A stretch of 64,000 nt of DNA from NCBI GenBank assembly GCA_000499405.2, contig HG738137.1:4402001-4466000 (forward strand), read 5' to 3'. The notes below the pieces were generated by a model, which saw only the letters and a list, made by a program, of their open reading frames with translations, searched no databases and was not told the DNA's origin. This document shows, piece after piece, positions 1-14,500 of the stretch. Origin of the DNA: Onchocerca volvulus (Eukaryota; Nematoda; Chromadorea; Rhabditida; Onchocercidae). How positions within the stretch are numbered: the stretch's first letter is position 1; each line of letters starts with the position of its first letter. Both the position numbers and the translations under genes were made by a program.

Positions 1-3000
1 GTAACCATTAATTCATGGATAGAAGCTCTCATGCAGTGGAACTTTTATATTTATTTCCTTTGCCTCTCAAAAGAGAACACTCTAATGAAGAAGTTTTCTT
101 TTCAATGCGTTATTTGTACTAATATTGGTTAACAGAGTATCGGGCTTGAAGTAGCCAAAAGCATTCCATTCTTATCAAATTCCTAAAAACTACACGCAGA
201 CATTTTCCAACTTAGCCTGAATACTTTTACACTTGCTTGATACAGGCAATTTTCAATGCGGCAGGAATATAGCTTGAAAAAGTGTGCAAATGTCATGAGA
301 GCAAAGAGAGCTTTTTGATCTTACTTCCGATAAAAGTAGCTGATAAGCTGCTTCCCGATTCTTTCAATTATGCTTGATTGCTATTTATTATCACCTAATG
401 GCAAGGTTTTCCTGTCCATTTGTTGATTGCAGATATAGTTGATTTTTTTAAATTACCATGATGTTTCTAGAGATCAACTGAAGTAAAATCCATTTGCGCT
501 TTTTATTTTGTTTCGAAATATTTCAATAGCACATTCGATTCTCAGATGTACCTGTATTACACGCCAAAACCATTGTGAATTATGAATTTCGGTCAGACTT
601 CAAATTTAATTATCATAACACCAAACCGTACTGACATGAAAGTCACGCAAAATGTCTTGAAATTTTGTTTAGAATTTTCCCAACTTCTAAATCTATTAAT
701 TTCTGTTTCCAGGCTCATCATTTCATTGTGTTGTTTTACAGAATACTAAATTGCGAACACTTGCAACTGGCGATGTTACAATTTTTTATTACAATTTTTC
801 AAATAAAACGGAAATTCCCAAAAAATTTAAACTCTCTTAGAGAAAAAAAGAATATAATTAAAATACTGCTTTTGCAAAATAGTTTCTCAATAAAGCAAAT
901 ATAGATACAAATTTTATGGGATTAATGGAAAAATTAATTTCATCGCCCTCCTCTTGGATATCTGTCTTTTCTGATAATGATATTTGATCGTATCTATAAG
1001 TAAGGGCTTCTAATATTGGAGTTCTGAAACTTTTGATGAGAAAACTAACTTCCTCATATCTCCCTTCAATTTCTCCTTTCAGATAAGCACTAACCTTCTC
1101 AAGAATTCTTGACTATATAAACATCTAATCAGCCCATTTTATTCGATCAGTTGCTAATGCATTGATTCGCAGATCAGTGAACTTAAAAACTACCTAAACA
1201 GAGCTACTGGAAGGATTGGGTGTAATTTCTTTGTTGTTGAAAAAGACATATTACTACATACACGTAAGATTTTTCTCGTCATGTAATAGTATAATCAAAC
1301 ATTCAAACAAATAACTAAACATTTAATATTTGTAAAGAAAGATCCAAACATGAAATATTCACTTCAAGAATTTCTCCGTGTTGAATACAATTTACATTTC
1401 AAATGAAATCATGTATAACATTGGTGATAATCAATCGTTAAGCGCAATGAAATGAAATAAATTAGAAAACACGTATGAATGACAATGACAGATTCGCTTG
1501 CATTTATACTATCCGAGGCGGTAATGATGATAAAACTTAAAAACAAGGAAAGTTCAAGAGAAAGTGTTTCTAATTTGACAACCGCAGGAACTATACTATT
1601 CATACTTCACGTAATATGTAGGATTTTTCGGAAAGGTAAGCAACAGAAGATTCAAATTCAAGTTGCTTAGATGATAATACTATATAGATAATAGAACAGA
1701 AAGAAGGCAAAGAATGGATGAAAAAAATTAATGTCCAGTTTTTTATCGAATCCTCGTTAAGCAAATAGCAGAAGAAGCCAAATCGACCAATGCTCATATA
1801 CAGATTAATTATGAGAGAATCAGTGTACATACATAAATTGACGATTTATTGAAAATTGGAGAAAACGAAAGAATACTACTTTTCAGACAACGGATGTCTT
1901 CGATAATGTGAAAAGTTGTTGAAGAAACAAGCCTTTGCTTGGAACAGCTGACAACTGACATCTGCCCGAATGGGAAGTAGGCACTTAAAAGCCATGGATA
2001 GCAAAGGCAACCAGTTTCCTTAAGGATACATGATGAACAAGAAACAATTACAAGAGCAGAATACCGGCACAGCGTTAGAAAAATTAAAAGTTTGAGAATG
2101 AAAAACAGTTCAGAATCGAATCCAGAGACAGAACACAACATAAGAGCAAAGAATGAAAAAACAGAACAAACTACTTATTAGTAATGATAGGCACGAAGTT
2201 AAAATGTTAAAAAGTAATTGATAATTCGTTTGGTAGAAATTACGAGAGAAATATATTGCGCGTGTTATCGATTCATGCTTTAATTTAGCTTAATTACAAA
2301 AGGAGAGGAAGAGATAAACAAATCTGATGGATATATAAAAGAAAAATAAGAACAGAAAATATCATAATTAAGGCCATTCTTGTCAAGTAATCGCTGTGCT
2401 ACAAATATTTTACAATGGAAATATATTGTTTTAACTTATTCGAAACTTTTGGAATATTTTTCTTAGGAATGAAATTTAAAATTGAAGTTCAAGTTTAATT
2501 TTAATCACTCTGAATTTAGTAAGAATATGTAGTAGTTTAATGAGCTGCTCATGACAGAGAGCATGAGTTCAAATTTCTTCTGGTTTCAATTATTTTATCA
2601 GTTCATTTATGCTAAAGCTAACATTTGGTCGAAAAGCCAAGCTATTTTAAAGTTTATAAAGACTTGATTTGGGAATGATACGGGAAAATGTAAAAGAGTT
2701 TTCAATTCAATCAAGAAAACTGTTCCATTCCATCATACGGTAAACTAAGTAAGAAGAACGGATCTGAAAGAAAGATCTGACATAAAGAACATACATTTTT
2801 TACATAACTAAATCAATTCTCGAGAAAGTAGAACTTTCAAGTGGGAAAAATTCTGGGCTGGAGATGAAAAATATGAGACAACACTGTTCGAAAAAAATAA
2901 AGCTAATTGCAATTTTGCTTCTTTATAAAAACTTTAATATATATAAATATATACATCAAAACATGCTCTAATGAAATTTGAAAAATACAGGTGAAAAAGA

Positions 3001-3242
3001 TGAAAATGCAACATGGACCGTAAAGAAAGTAATTTAGCTTGAAATCGGTGACTGTAATCCTGAATGAAACTTTGTTTAGCTCCCACTTTATCGATAACTG
3101 AATAAAATTGTTCGAAAATGCTTTCATAAAAAACAATCTTCGAGTCAAAAAACGAAAAAGAAAGTTACATAAATACATTACATTTCATTATGGCAAACAA
3201 AGTTATTTCAGGACACGGTCGTTCCTTTGTTTCGGTTGATTT
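1..3242. other. Gene-poor left flank
   Basis: No coding exon with paired splice sites or a recognisable protein could be supported here. The longest open frame (minus strand, 1809-2141, 110 codons) has a cysteine- and leucine-rich composition with no motif and looks like chance. The part nearest 3243 is presumably the 3' untranslated region of the TENT5 gene, which reads leftwards into it. Confidence 0.6.
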
Positions 3243-6200
3243 CTATACAACCGGTATCCAGTAGGAAGCATTTGGTGGTAAGTAAAGTAATGTCTGACGA
3301 GGTGTATGTCCACAGAAACCACCAATACAGCTCTGTTGATAATACATGTTGACGGATAACTGATAAGCCAACCTATCAACCATTGATAATGTCTGTCGTC
3401 GCTCATGTGACATTAAGCAAACCGTGCTCTCACTGATTACTCGATATAACAATAGCAGGTAATCATATTTATCCTGAAATACAAATTTTGAGTTTAAATT
3501 AAGATCTAAATTTAACTGCAATTAATCCAGTATCTAAAGAGATTATCCGAAAGACAATTTAATGCTCAATTTCTAAATTTTTATCCTTCATCTTTCTGTA
3601 ACAAAGTCTAACTCATTTAATGAAGAAATTTTTCCTTTATGTATGACTTCTCACGCATCTTCGTTATGAAGCTGTTTTATACAAAACCTGGTGGAAATAA
3701 TAATTTTTAAAGAGAAATAAGGAAAAGAAAGAATTTGAAAAAAGAGATGTTAAAATTAGAACATCATTATAGGATTTAATAAATCAAAACGTCATATAAA
3801 ATATGAAAGATATAAATTTATAATTGATAAAAAATACCGAAGCCTACTTTTTAAATAAATGGTTGGAAAAACAGTAACCTGATCTTCGTTACCAAAATGA
3901 TTGTCAAGATAGGCGCGCAGCTTAATCTCCTGACTATTGACTTCTGGAAAATCAATAAAAAAACGCGAACACATATATCGCTCGAGCTGGCGGCATTTAT
4001 TTGGTCTAGCTGCTTTATAACCACGAGTAAGCAAATGACAATACTTTAACAGTCCTCCACCACGGATCTCCTCGGGCCTTCGTGTATCAATCAATCGTTC
4101 GTTCAGATGTTGCAGGGCCTTAAAAAAAAAGCCTCTTCAAAAAAAGTAAGCCACTGACATTATACGACAAGCTATCTAAGTGAACATTTCTTTATCAAAT
4201 TTCATGCCCATAACCTAGCTTCCGCTGTCTCGTATCTCGAATGGAGCACCATTTCATGGTAACATAGAAAAGAGCATGTTTAATAACTAACATCTCTTTT
4301 TATGAAAAGTTATTTTAATAGTAAGATCTAAACATTTTATTTGTATGCGGGAGCTTCGTTCTTAATTAGACTAAGAAAAGAATTCTTGACAAGAGGATAG
4401 CATTTGTTCTTTTTTCCTTTTATCATACTTTTCAATTATTCCTCTTATTCGCATCCTTCCCAATGCAAAAAATTTTTTGAAAATCACTTAACTGAATTAA
4501 TGTATTGATTTCTTGTACTTATTTAAAGAGGATTAAAATATGAAAAGGTGTGAAAATTTCTAGCAGTACTGTAAAATTTAGGATACTCAAAACGAGAGAT
4601 GATGGAACATTTCCTCGAGATAATAATAATTGGCATTTTTGCATAATTCTTGATTAATTTGTTTTTCTTTCTAGAGAAGTACTTTTTATGAGATACAAAA
4701 TTAAAGATTAAAGTAAATTAAATTAAATATCACTAATAGTAATATCCGATTCACTGTTTATCATGCTAGCATCATGTGAAAAGTCTTTTTCTCGAATATC
4801 TTTTCGAAAAGGAAAACAATAATTCTTAATGATATTATAAAAAATGGTTCTAATAATTATGTATATTGTAAAGATAACAAAGTGTTAGAGAAGATAAGCA
4901 GCCCCCAGAATAAAAGAAAGGAGAAACCTTGTTAATGTCACCAAACATGCTTTCAGCGGTGATGATTGGTTTCGGATGATCAGGTCGGTCCAATAAAACA
5001 TCCAATGTAATCTGGAAACTGTCAACACTAAATTCGAACTGACGCCGCATTCTATCTACGAATTTCAACTCAATGCATCGTCCGAAATCATTGTGAAGCG
5101 AGAACAATGACCAACGATCACCATCCGATACTTTAACCATTTTTCGGATATATATATCCTTCAACGTGTTGGCTGATATTTTATCCTTATTAGTCGATTC
5201 TGGCATTAATTGTACCATAGCATCAAAAACAGCCGATCTTACCTAAAATTATTTATCTTCATCCTGATTTATCAATTTTTCCAACTTTATTCTCGGACAA
5301 TTTTTAAACGAAAAAAATGTCTAGTCTGAATGCCGAAAATAATAGCATATTTTGGAATATTATTCATCTCGATAAAGTGAATGGGTAAGTTCCAATTCTT
5401 CTCATTAACGCCTTTAATATAGTGAGAATAGATCTGTCTAAATAGCAACAATCAAGAAGTAAAGAATATCAAGTTTCAAATAGCCTACGTAAATCGCAAA
5501 AATCTATCTGATGAGAATTATGATATCAGTCATGATAGTTTACATGCAAATAATTCTTTTGAAGAAGCTATATTCAATGAATTTATATTTACGGTGGGAG
5601 CTAGACCAAATTCAGAATAGGAAATGAATGAAAAATTTGGAACTCTACTCTATATCTGAAGCCAATCTATTCTCAATCGGCTTTTATAAACTTTTATATG
5701 CTCAAAAAATTTCAATACTATCGGTTGCCAATTTCAAGTTTGATTATGTAATTTTTGAGCCAAGGAAGAAAAGAGATTAGGACTGACGCTCTCAAAGCTT
5801 TGTTCGCTTTCGAAACTCATTGGGAAAATCAAATCGAGATCTGAATACGCGAATTCTTCTGTTGCAACGACGTATGATGCAGCACCACCATTCATTTTTA
5901 CATTTTTTGGACCAATACCTGCTGCACGAAGGCTGTCACGTACACAGACGATCAAATCATGTAGACGTACGCTAAGTGTCGGAAAATTGCCTCGTCCATG
6001 AATTTCTACCTGTTCATTGAGTACTGCGCGCAATCGTTCCACCTAAAAATAAACTTGATATTTTTATATGACAAACATCATTACCAGCATATTTTTCAAT
6101 ATTTATGTGACTGAAAAAGTCAAACAACTGGAAATTCAAAAATCGTAAAATTACAGATGGATAGTAGTTAAATCATTTATTATAAAGGAAATTAAAATTT

Positions 6201-6598
6201 CCAAAGGGTGGGATATAAAGAAATTACGGGAGTCACAACAGAAAATAATTTTTAGTCATGCAAAAGAGAGATATCAAATTTCATAAACAATTTAAGGCAC
6301 CGAGTTAAAGTTGACATTTAAATTTCTTAATCAGAAAATTAATCCTGTCTAAAACCAAATGGTATTTGTATGAAAGTTTTGAATTTTGTTATAGCGTTCT
6401 TCAAAAAAACCACAATTTTAAGTTATTGTTGCAAAGCCAATTCGTAAAACCTACAAGATGAATTAAGAAAGGGCCGTAAAATGTGGAGAAAGTGGAAGAT
6501 GAAAACAACACGAAAAAAAAAAAGTACATTACTTGTGTCGGATTAAGTTCTGTTGTGCTTGATAACGAATAAATCTGAGAGCTACATTCCGAGGTCAT
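3243..6598 (-). CDS. TENT5: TENT5 (FAM46) non-canonical poly(A) polymerase
   Basis: Five coding exons assemble in frame into 368 residues: 6598-6533, 6042-5788, 5242-4928, 4118-3879 and 3473-3243, all with GT-AG introns. The protein matches the TENT5/FAM46 family along its length (vertebrate members are about 390 residues). TENT5 proteins are cytoplasmic nucleotidyltransferases that extend poly(A) tails of selected mRNAs. Visible motifs are [11 protein letters not shown] (37-47), the nucleotidyltransferase signature NGGAAS (73-78) followed by D90 and D92, ELKFVD with the third acidic residue in [10 protein letters not shown] (D181), [13 protein letters not shown] in exon 4, and [14 protein letters not shown] near the C-terminus. 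Catalytic residues look intact; family members often read NGSAAS where this has NGGAAS, and both fit the hG[GS] pattern. The start is the first in-frame ATG. A 3' splice site (TATTTCAG, exon from 6631) leaves the frame open upstream, so trans-splicing, a 5' exon or a longer N-terminus are possible. A strong donor on the same strand at 7809 could end such an exon. Confidence 0.93.
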
Positions 6599-7702
6599 TT
6601 TTGAGACAGCCAAATTTGACGATAGATTATGCTGAAATACATTTAAAATATGATTAAAGGAATAATAAAATAGATTTTCTGAGACGCATACTTTAATCTA
6701 CTATAAAACAAAGTAAAAAATATTAAAATATATATAACATTAAAACAAAAAAACAAAAAATATAGAATTTTCATTTTTTATTAGATACGTTTGGAAATTC
6801 ATGCCAAAGATGAGAACTTCACATTTATACTTGTTTTGAATTTTGAATCGGAAATAGGATAATCAATTTTGATTTTAAATTGTAAATGAATTTTCTCAAA
6901 ATGCAAAGGTTTGAAAATATCAACAAATATAAACAGCCGTTCAATCGAAATATATCGGATTGATAATGACTACATAAAGAATATCGTACAACTGGAAGTA
7001 ATAAAGATAATTAAGATAACGAATAGTATGCAAACAAATATTACAAGTACTTCTGTTTCAATGCAAATTCATTCCAAAACAAAGATGATGCAACAAGAAG
7101 AGAATTTAGTTGTGATGGGAGGAGTGAATAAAGCAATCACTTTGTATTATCACTTATTAGCAAATTTACTTTCGGCAAATAGTGACTTGCTAATATTAAT
7201 TTCTTCCATTTCTTTTAAATGAACAATTTTGTGATAAATATTTCAATTCATATAGAATTTCGCAATCGGAATCCAAATTTTAAATAGAAAACAAAAAGAT
7301 CTCAATGAAATTTAGTGAGCGTAATAAATGCGATATGATAACAAGAATTATTGCATACAATGTGGAGCAATGCATAATAAGTGATAAGAAAGCATTGTAG
7401 CACTATTAATCTTTGCTTTTCGTTAGTTTCGATGATGGCGGAATAATCTTTGTTGGAACTGTAGTCACAGCTGGATCCATTTATTTCAAATTCATTTTGC
7501 AGCTATGAAATTACTGTATTTCTAGTCGATTTAAAAGCCGTTCAATTGGAAGTTAGCTGATCAATCGACGATGCGATTTCTTCAAAAGCTTATCTGCAAC
7601 TTCAGCGACGCAAGTAGCATTTCCGACAAAGAAGAGAGAAAAAGATTCTGTAAATGTGATGGCATTAGAATAATGTAAATAATGATGACAATAGCCGATA
7701 GC

Positions 7703-7753
7703 ATGATGAGATGAAATGTGATGAAGTGATGTGATGTGATGTGATGTGATGAA
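7703..7753. repeat. TGATG-type simple repeat
   Basis: A purine-rich simple repeat with unit near TGATG or GTGAT, slightly degenerate at the left end and regular at the right. It lies about 1.1 kb upstream of the TENT5 start on that gene's strand. The minus-strand open frame through it encodes a His/Ser run and is a by-product of the repeat. Confidence 0.85.
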
Positions 7754-8490
7754 GGTTGGCTTCAAGATTGATTTGTGTCGGAGGCGGTGACAACTATGCT
7801 AGGCTCACCTCTTTTCTTGGCTCTATAAGCCGGAAACTGACAAGCTAAGCACCACAATGGACAGCACTGCGAATGATAGTATGTTTACAATTTCATTTTT
7901 CATGAAACCGATCATCTGCACCTGCTATTATTGTCATGAAAATTCATTATTCTAATCAGATAACTTGGAATGACATAAATAGCCTTGGCTGCAGAGAAAA
8001 ATTGGACAAGATGACCTCTCAGTTTCACATCCATCAGGTTAAAGTTCATATCGGAAAAGTATCGGCGAAAAGAAAAGTTCAACTGAAAATCTCGATGGGT
8101 CAGTCCGAGGCATCAGATGGAGGAAGAATGCACACGATATACATTGACTATATCCTTCTTTTTGCCTGCTTAACTTCTTTTCCACTCCTCCCCTTGTGTG
8201 GTCTCTCTTTACTCTCCCTTTTTCTCCGTTTTTTCCTCTCTTTCTCTCTGCTAAAATAAGCAGATTACCGAATCCTTTAATCCGGATAATAAAATACCGG
8301 AACAGCTTATATGCACCACTAACTTTCACTGTCAATAATAGAATTTTCATTTTTTATTAAAATTTTTGCATAAAAACAATATACTCAATGTAATATTGCT
8401 TCATAAATTTGCAAATTGCAAACAGCAAATATTCTTAAAATTGCGCATTTTATTGAAAGGAATGAAATTTTGCTAAAAGATAGCATTTTT

Positions 8491-8591
8491 AATTCATATA
8501 AATTCAATCCAATTTCAAATAAAATAAAATTTGAAGTTAAAATTCTTTAAAGTTAAATTTTACTTGAAATTAGGTTGAATTTATGTGAATT
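8491..8591. repeat. Imperfect inverted repeat, 35-base arms
   Basis: Bases 8491-8525 and 8557-8591 are reverse complements with four differences over 35 positions and no gaps, around a 31-base centre. The flanking bases continue the pairing weakly. Read as plus-strand RNA, two of the differences become G-U pairs. The element is very AT-rich, so a miniature inverted-repeat element, a folded RNA or a chance palindrome are all possible, but arms of this length without gaps are unlikely by chance. No target-site duplication was identified. Confidence 0.7.
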
Positions 8592-11500
8592 TAATTAAAG
8601 CTGTTTCAAAAATTATATGATTATCTATGAGAGCTTCATGTCTATTACTGTTATGGACACTAAATGCACTAATGAGAAATGTATATCACTAAAAATGAGG
8701 AAAAAAAATGCAAACAGTCAAGAGAAATGAGTTTTTAAGAAAATGAAATATCTCGTCTATTTCGTTCCTAACATTTTTAATCGTGACAAAGTTCGACAAA
8801 TGTACCTCATATGTTTCCAAGTATATAATATATCAAGACATGTCTTATCCAGCACAAAGTTTACAAAGTTTGGTAAATGAACCTCAAGGAGAAGAGGTAC
8901 AGTTTGGGGAGAGGAAAGCAGAATTCTTTCCTAAAATGCTTTCATTCTTATTAGCACAATTGTCCAAAGAAAAACTGAAACTTCCTGAAGTTCTATCCAA
9001 CTTTAATTAAAGTTTCTTTGTGATAGTGCTGATTTCGACAAACTAAGAGCTGAAGTCAACACTCATACCTACGAAACTAATAAACTTCGAGACATGCGTG
9101 CTCTATTCTCGACTCATATCATCAAATCGAAATAGTTTTTATCGCAAAAAGTTTTGACGTCAACAATAAAAGAAATTGTCACATCATTTAACCTATTTAT
9201 AGAAGCATACTTTTAGATATTAATGAGATGAGAGTGAGTTGATCCTAGCAACCTGAGCTTATTTACAAGTTTGAGCCTAGCTAGAGCCTAACCATTTCCA
9301 TCCATCTCATCTGCATTCATGCACAATTCATGCGAGACAGAGCATATTCGCCTACGCAGGTCTTTTTATTCAAAGGGTCGACCGCTCTGCTCTTTGCATC
9401 GAAAAGAGAATAACAACTTTGTCCCCCAAGGCTCACCATCTCATCATATATTGCTGCTTGTCACGTTTCCTCTCGAACCTTTCTCGAGAATGACATCATT
9501 GCTTGTCGCCCACTACACCCACTCATTCTCTCTCTCTCTCTTTTCGCTAATTTATTGAATATTTCTTTTTCCATTTCAAGAATTAATGAAAAAATTTTCC
9601 GCCCAATTACTTTAAATTTCGAATGTTGAAAAAAGAGATCCTCCAAATTTTACAAAGTTTTAGCAGCAATTTTTCCTCCTTTTCTTTTTCTCTCTCAACG
9701 ACAATACATTTATCAAGTTGGAATAAAAAAGAATGAAACAAAGTGAGTATTCGAGAAGTTGTTCTATTTTGAATCTCTTTCTGTTCAATAATCTACAAAG
9801 TGACTGTCATCATTCATAAAATGCTTCACAAAACATCACCTGATGGCGTCATCAAAATTTGTCATCAACAAAAATGTTGAGATTATCATCTCACTGATAT
9901 TGCTTACACATCCCTATCTTAGTCGATGAAAAGCATTATTTTGAATGATCCTAATGATTAAATGATTAGTTAAAAGATATGTTAGAAGCATATGAAATGA
10001 AGTTTGATCTCTTGACATTTTTAACTGACTCCATTTGCAATAATTACAGCCAACAATCTAAGGCTGTTGCTGAGAAATAATTGGTGAATAAGTGAAACAG
10101 AAATTGTAAACAGAAATTTTGCTTGCAGAAAGCATTACATCCATACATCTAACCTTTTTTTCTTTTACTTCCTTTGCAATTAATTAGGATTTATTTAACA
10201 ATGATAGAAACTTGTCTTCACTTGCCAGTTACGGAAGGATAAATGAGTACGCATTTAAAAAAATGTCTATGCAAATTGAATTATAAGCATTGAGGATGAA
10301 GGAAAAATAAGAAAAAAAAAGGCGTGATAAGCAGTATTCATTTATAAGAATCATTTTATAAGCATGCAATTAAGTGCCTGGAAAATGGAATCAGTAACTG
10401 ATAACAACACCAGTAATTGATAGAATTTTTTTATTTAAACGAAATAAATCAAAACTAAAATAATAATATTTTATACGTCAAAAGATTTCTCTCAGAAAGG
10501 GTCAGGAAGTTGCATTTTCAATAGTTAATCCAGTTTTGTTCTTATCAGAAGCATTTTATATCTAAGGGCATATATATTATCAATTGTCACTTTTATATAT
10601 TTGTTGTGATTCTTATCATCATCATTATCACCATTGTGATATGCATCTTTAGCGCTGCTGATGCAGATGATGAGATTGGAATAATGAGAAAATGGTAAAT
10701 TTCTTTAGTTTCTTCATTTATACAAGAAATGATACAGTAAAATAAGGAAATCATTTAGCATGAAGATAATCCCACTATTTTGTTCTTCAAATGATCGTTC
10801 TAAAAGTTTGAAGAAGAAATAATACCGTAAGACATATACTGTAATACAATATTCATCAAAATGATCGTGGGAAAGAACAATCAATAATTATTTCTGACAA
10901 GATTGAAGCTGGCAAAACTGCTGAAGAATTGAGCAATATAAGCTAGGGATAGTGCCAACAATGAAGCCAGTAAAGAGAATTTCTTGTCTGGAGAAGTTTA
11001 AATTTGAAAATTGAAAACCAACTGCTATGTTAGACTTTCGGCAACAGCAAAGATCGAACTGACAAACAATCTTTATAACACGATGCTATCTCCAACTTTT
11101 AATCAGAATGAGCGTAGTGAAAACTTCGCCTTGAGAAAATCGAATCTGAAAATTTATTTCATTGCAGTGGAAAATTGATAATGGTAGGATAAGAGTGCAT
11201 ATCAGAAGCTTAAAGCAATCCTGCTTGACAAATCTAACTCAGTACCGTAATTATTCGATTATTGGGAGATTCAGCGATTTCAATTTCATCTCAAATTCTC
11301 GTAATTTAATATAAGCTACTAAAACTGAAACACAGAGCAGTACGTACATGTTATATAGAAGCATACCTATGTTTTATTATTTTATAATGAATGCCGATAA
11401 AACTGAATTATATGAGTGTGCATATTATAGCCGAGAATGTTTCTTATCAGAAAGCAATTTTGGCCATGAAAACTTAACATTCGAAAAAAGAGATCTGACC

Positions 11501-14500
11501 TTTTACCTCTTACCTTAAGTTCTTCTTGCTCCAAATTTTATTATACTTCTTTATCTTAATAGTTTGCAAAAAAAAATTTGCGGTCCATTGGACAAACAAT
11601 AATTACAATTTATTTATTTTTAATGCCTGATCGATTTCCTAAAACACAGCCCAGTTATTAATAAAAACTGCTTGTGGCAGCTGAGGTCGAAGAATACTTC
11701 ATTATTAAATCAATAATTGCTGCAGAGAGCATAGATTAATAATATATTCTGTTACTAGGCAAACTATATGAAATGATTAATTTGTCAGAATGTTGTTCGT
11801 AAACAAAAAGAAAATGACCTTCTCATTAATGGATCTCTGGAAGTTGACTTTCTCTTCATAAACTTCTTTCCAATAAATTTTAGAAATTTATTCTTATTCA
11901 ATGCTATTGAAAAAATAAAGAATTCCAAATGCATTTCGGATCATTTGCCACTTCACTGATTTCAGCGAAAAGATTTAAAACTCACAGAATGTTTTTCGGA
12001 GTGAACCTGTCGAAAAATTGAAAAGGTTATAAGACAAAGAGAAACGAATACTTCCAAGGGCTATTAATGAGAATGCTTATAATAAGACTATTCGTGAAAT
12101 AATTGGCCGAAAATGTTTTTTTTGTTTTTTGTTTTTTGAAATATTTAGAAGAGAAATTTATTATTCTCATTTCTCTGGTAATGAAACCCATTTAGTTGCT
12201 ATGCAAAATGAATAATACTTATGACATATGAGCAAATGTGCAAACAGGTGAATAGGAAATTAAATATGAATAAAATGGAGCAACAAATGATTTTATAAGA
12301 AAATAAAAGTTAGAAAGCGGTGTAATTATTTTGCTACTATGGCTGCAGAAGGCAGGGATTGTATGCAATTTAGATTAAAAAGGCAAAGCGAAATGAAACT
12401 TATTTTCAACTCCCGGAGGAATTCCTCGGAGAAATTCGAGAAATATTTGATATTTACGAATGAAATAGCGTAGGCAAAGAAAATTAGAGCCGCGTGCAAA
12501 GGGTAGCAGCAGAGTTAACTAAATTTTTGAAAAAATGCAACAAGCATGAATATTCAGAAATAGAAGATATGGGAAATTTTGACTCTAACAATATTATAAA
12601 GTGCTATTATTTTGGCAATAATAATTTCTGAATAAAAAAGGAAGCTAAAAAGAGAAGCGACCACTTGAATTTAACTTTTATTTTTAATTTCAACAAAGAT
12701 TTGATAAATTCCAGTCCAAATAGTGGATTAAATAATTCATTTAATTCAGGATATAATTTGAACTATGGAAGATAAGGATCGAAGTACACTTTATGAATTA
12801 TGACAACAGCGACTATTCATCTCTGATAAATGAATTCAAATGAATTCTATTAAATCTTGAAATCTAACTGCTTGTTCATGAATTTATTATCACTCCCAAA
12901 TTCGACAAAAACCTGATGATAGGAAGAAATTGAAGAGAAATGCAATAATTATACAGTACTACAGAGAGATGGAGTGGTAAATAATTGTAATAATAGAAAG
13001 CGAGGAATAATTCTAAATTTGTTGACAAATTTAAGATATCATCACTTTCTTTCTTCCATTCTTTCGTAACAAAACTTTCAAATTTTCAGGAAGATTTCAT
13101 TGAGAAGAATATCGCTCAACTGAATGTCAAATAATCAGTGAGGCAGAAGCCCTGAGGGTACTTTAATGACAACGTCGTTGTACTCAATCATCATACTGAT
13201 AATATATTATGATATACTGATAATCATCAAAGACCATCTAAAAAATGCATCCGCCAGGAAAAACATGAATCTCTCCAGTGAAGGCAAACATGAGAAAGGC
13301 GCTCCTTTCAGAAAATGCCTTCAGAATGCTTATCGATAAGAAGTCTGAGATTCTAAGGCCTTTTTTCCGGCCTTACCTCATAGGTTAGGTATCCTTGATT
13401 GTCCCATCTATCTAGATGCATTGATCGCAAGAATGATATTTTTTCTCAGCAGAATGAAGGAAGAATTAATTGACTTTAACTGTCTCCAAAAAACAATTCT
13501 ATCGCAGGAATAAAGACATTTATGTTTCATTAATAAAAAATTTTAGAGTTATGACTAAAGCAAAGGTCTGATTTAAAAATAAGTCATCAATTCGAGAATT
13601 CAGAACGGTATATAACTTATAATAGGAGCAATAGCTTCTGAACAAATACTATGGACAGTTTTCATAGGAATTTTTGAAAAAGTTTAAATATTTCCAGGTG
13701 TTATCACAATAAAATGGCATTTTATTTATTTTTCAAACAGACTACTCATTCTTTGTCGCCAACGATCAAAGACTAGCAAGCAACTAGATGAAATGAAAAC
13801 CTCTATAAAAGTTGAATGTTAGGGGAGAATTGATCTTTGCATCGCTGAAAATCAGATTATTCCTGATTAATATGCTTTGAAAAGAGAATCATCACTATTA
13901 TTGCTTGCAAGGTAATACCTGTAACGTGATTATGATTCTATTTGGGATTTTGATTTCTCTGCGTTTTTCGTTTATATACGATTTTTGCATATTAATTACT
14001 CAAAAGACTATTGTATATTTCTTCCATTCTATTAATTATTACAAACTGAATCAGTCCTCAATTTCAATCTCAACTCGAAATATTTGGTTAAGACAGTCGA
14101 ACGAATATACTATGAAAAATGTAAGTGAAACTACTCTTAATATTGATGGCAATGGAATAACAAGTTCATTACAGCAAACGGAATTTCGGTCGGATGATTC
14201 TATTTAATTATTTCATAAAGCATCAAACGGTGCCAAAAGGCAAAAAGGTTTATTAAAAACCAAACGGAGTAGAAACCTGTTGCTCGACATCAGGAACTGA
14301 TTCATATCAATCATCTCAATATCTATCTTTTCAATCTTTCTAAGCTTAGCGGGACTTAAATTTATTTATTTTTTTATATTGGAAGAAAAGACAAATCATC
14401 GCAAATTTTCAACAATAAATGAAATAATAAAAAGATTTATTGAAATCAAAAGAAAAAAAAACCTGAAAAAACTACCATATTCACCCGAAAATAACTACTG

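Noticed and set aside
6762..8360. About 22-base AT-rich direct repeat (AGAATTTTCATTTTTTATTA) at about 6763 and 8339
   Set aside because: Such T-rich strings are expected to recur in DNA of this composition, and no boundaries or further similarity surround the copies.
13340..13376. Short AAGGCC/GGCCTT palindrome followed by pyrimidines, resembling a terminator
   Set aside because: Rho-independent terminators are bacterial, and this is a nuclear genome of an animal. The stem is only six base pairs.
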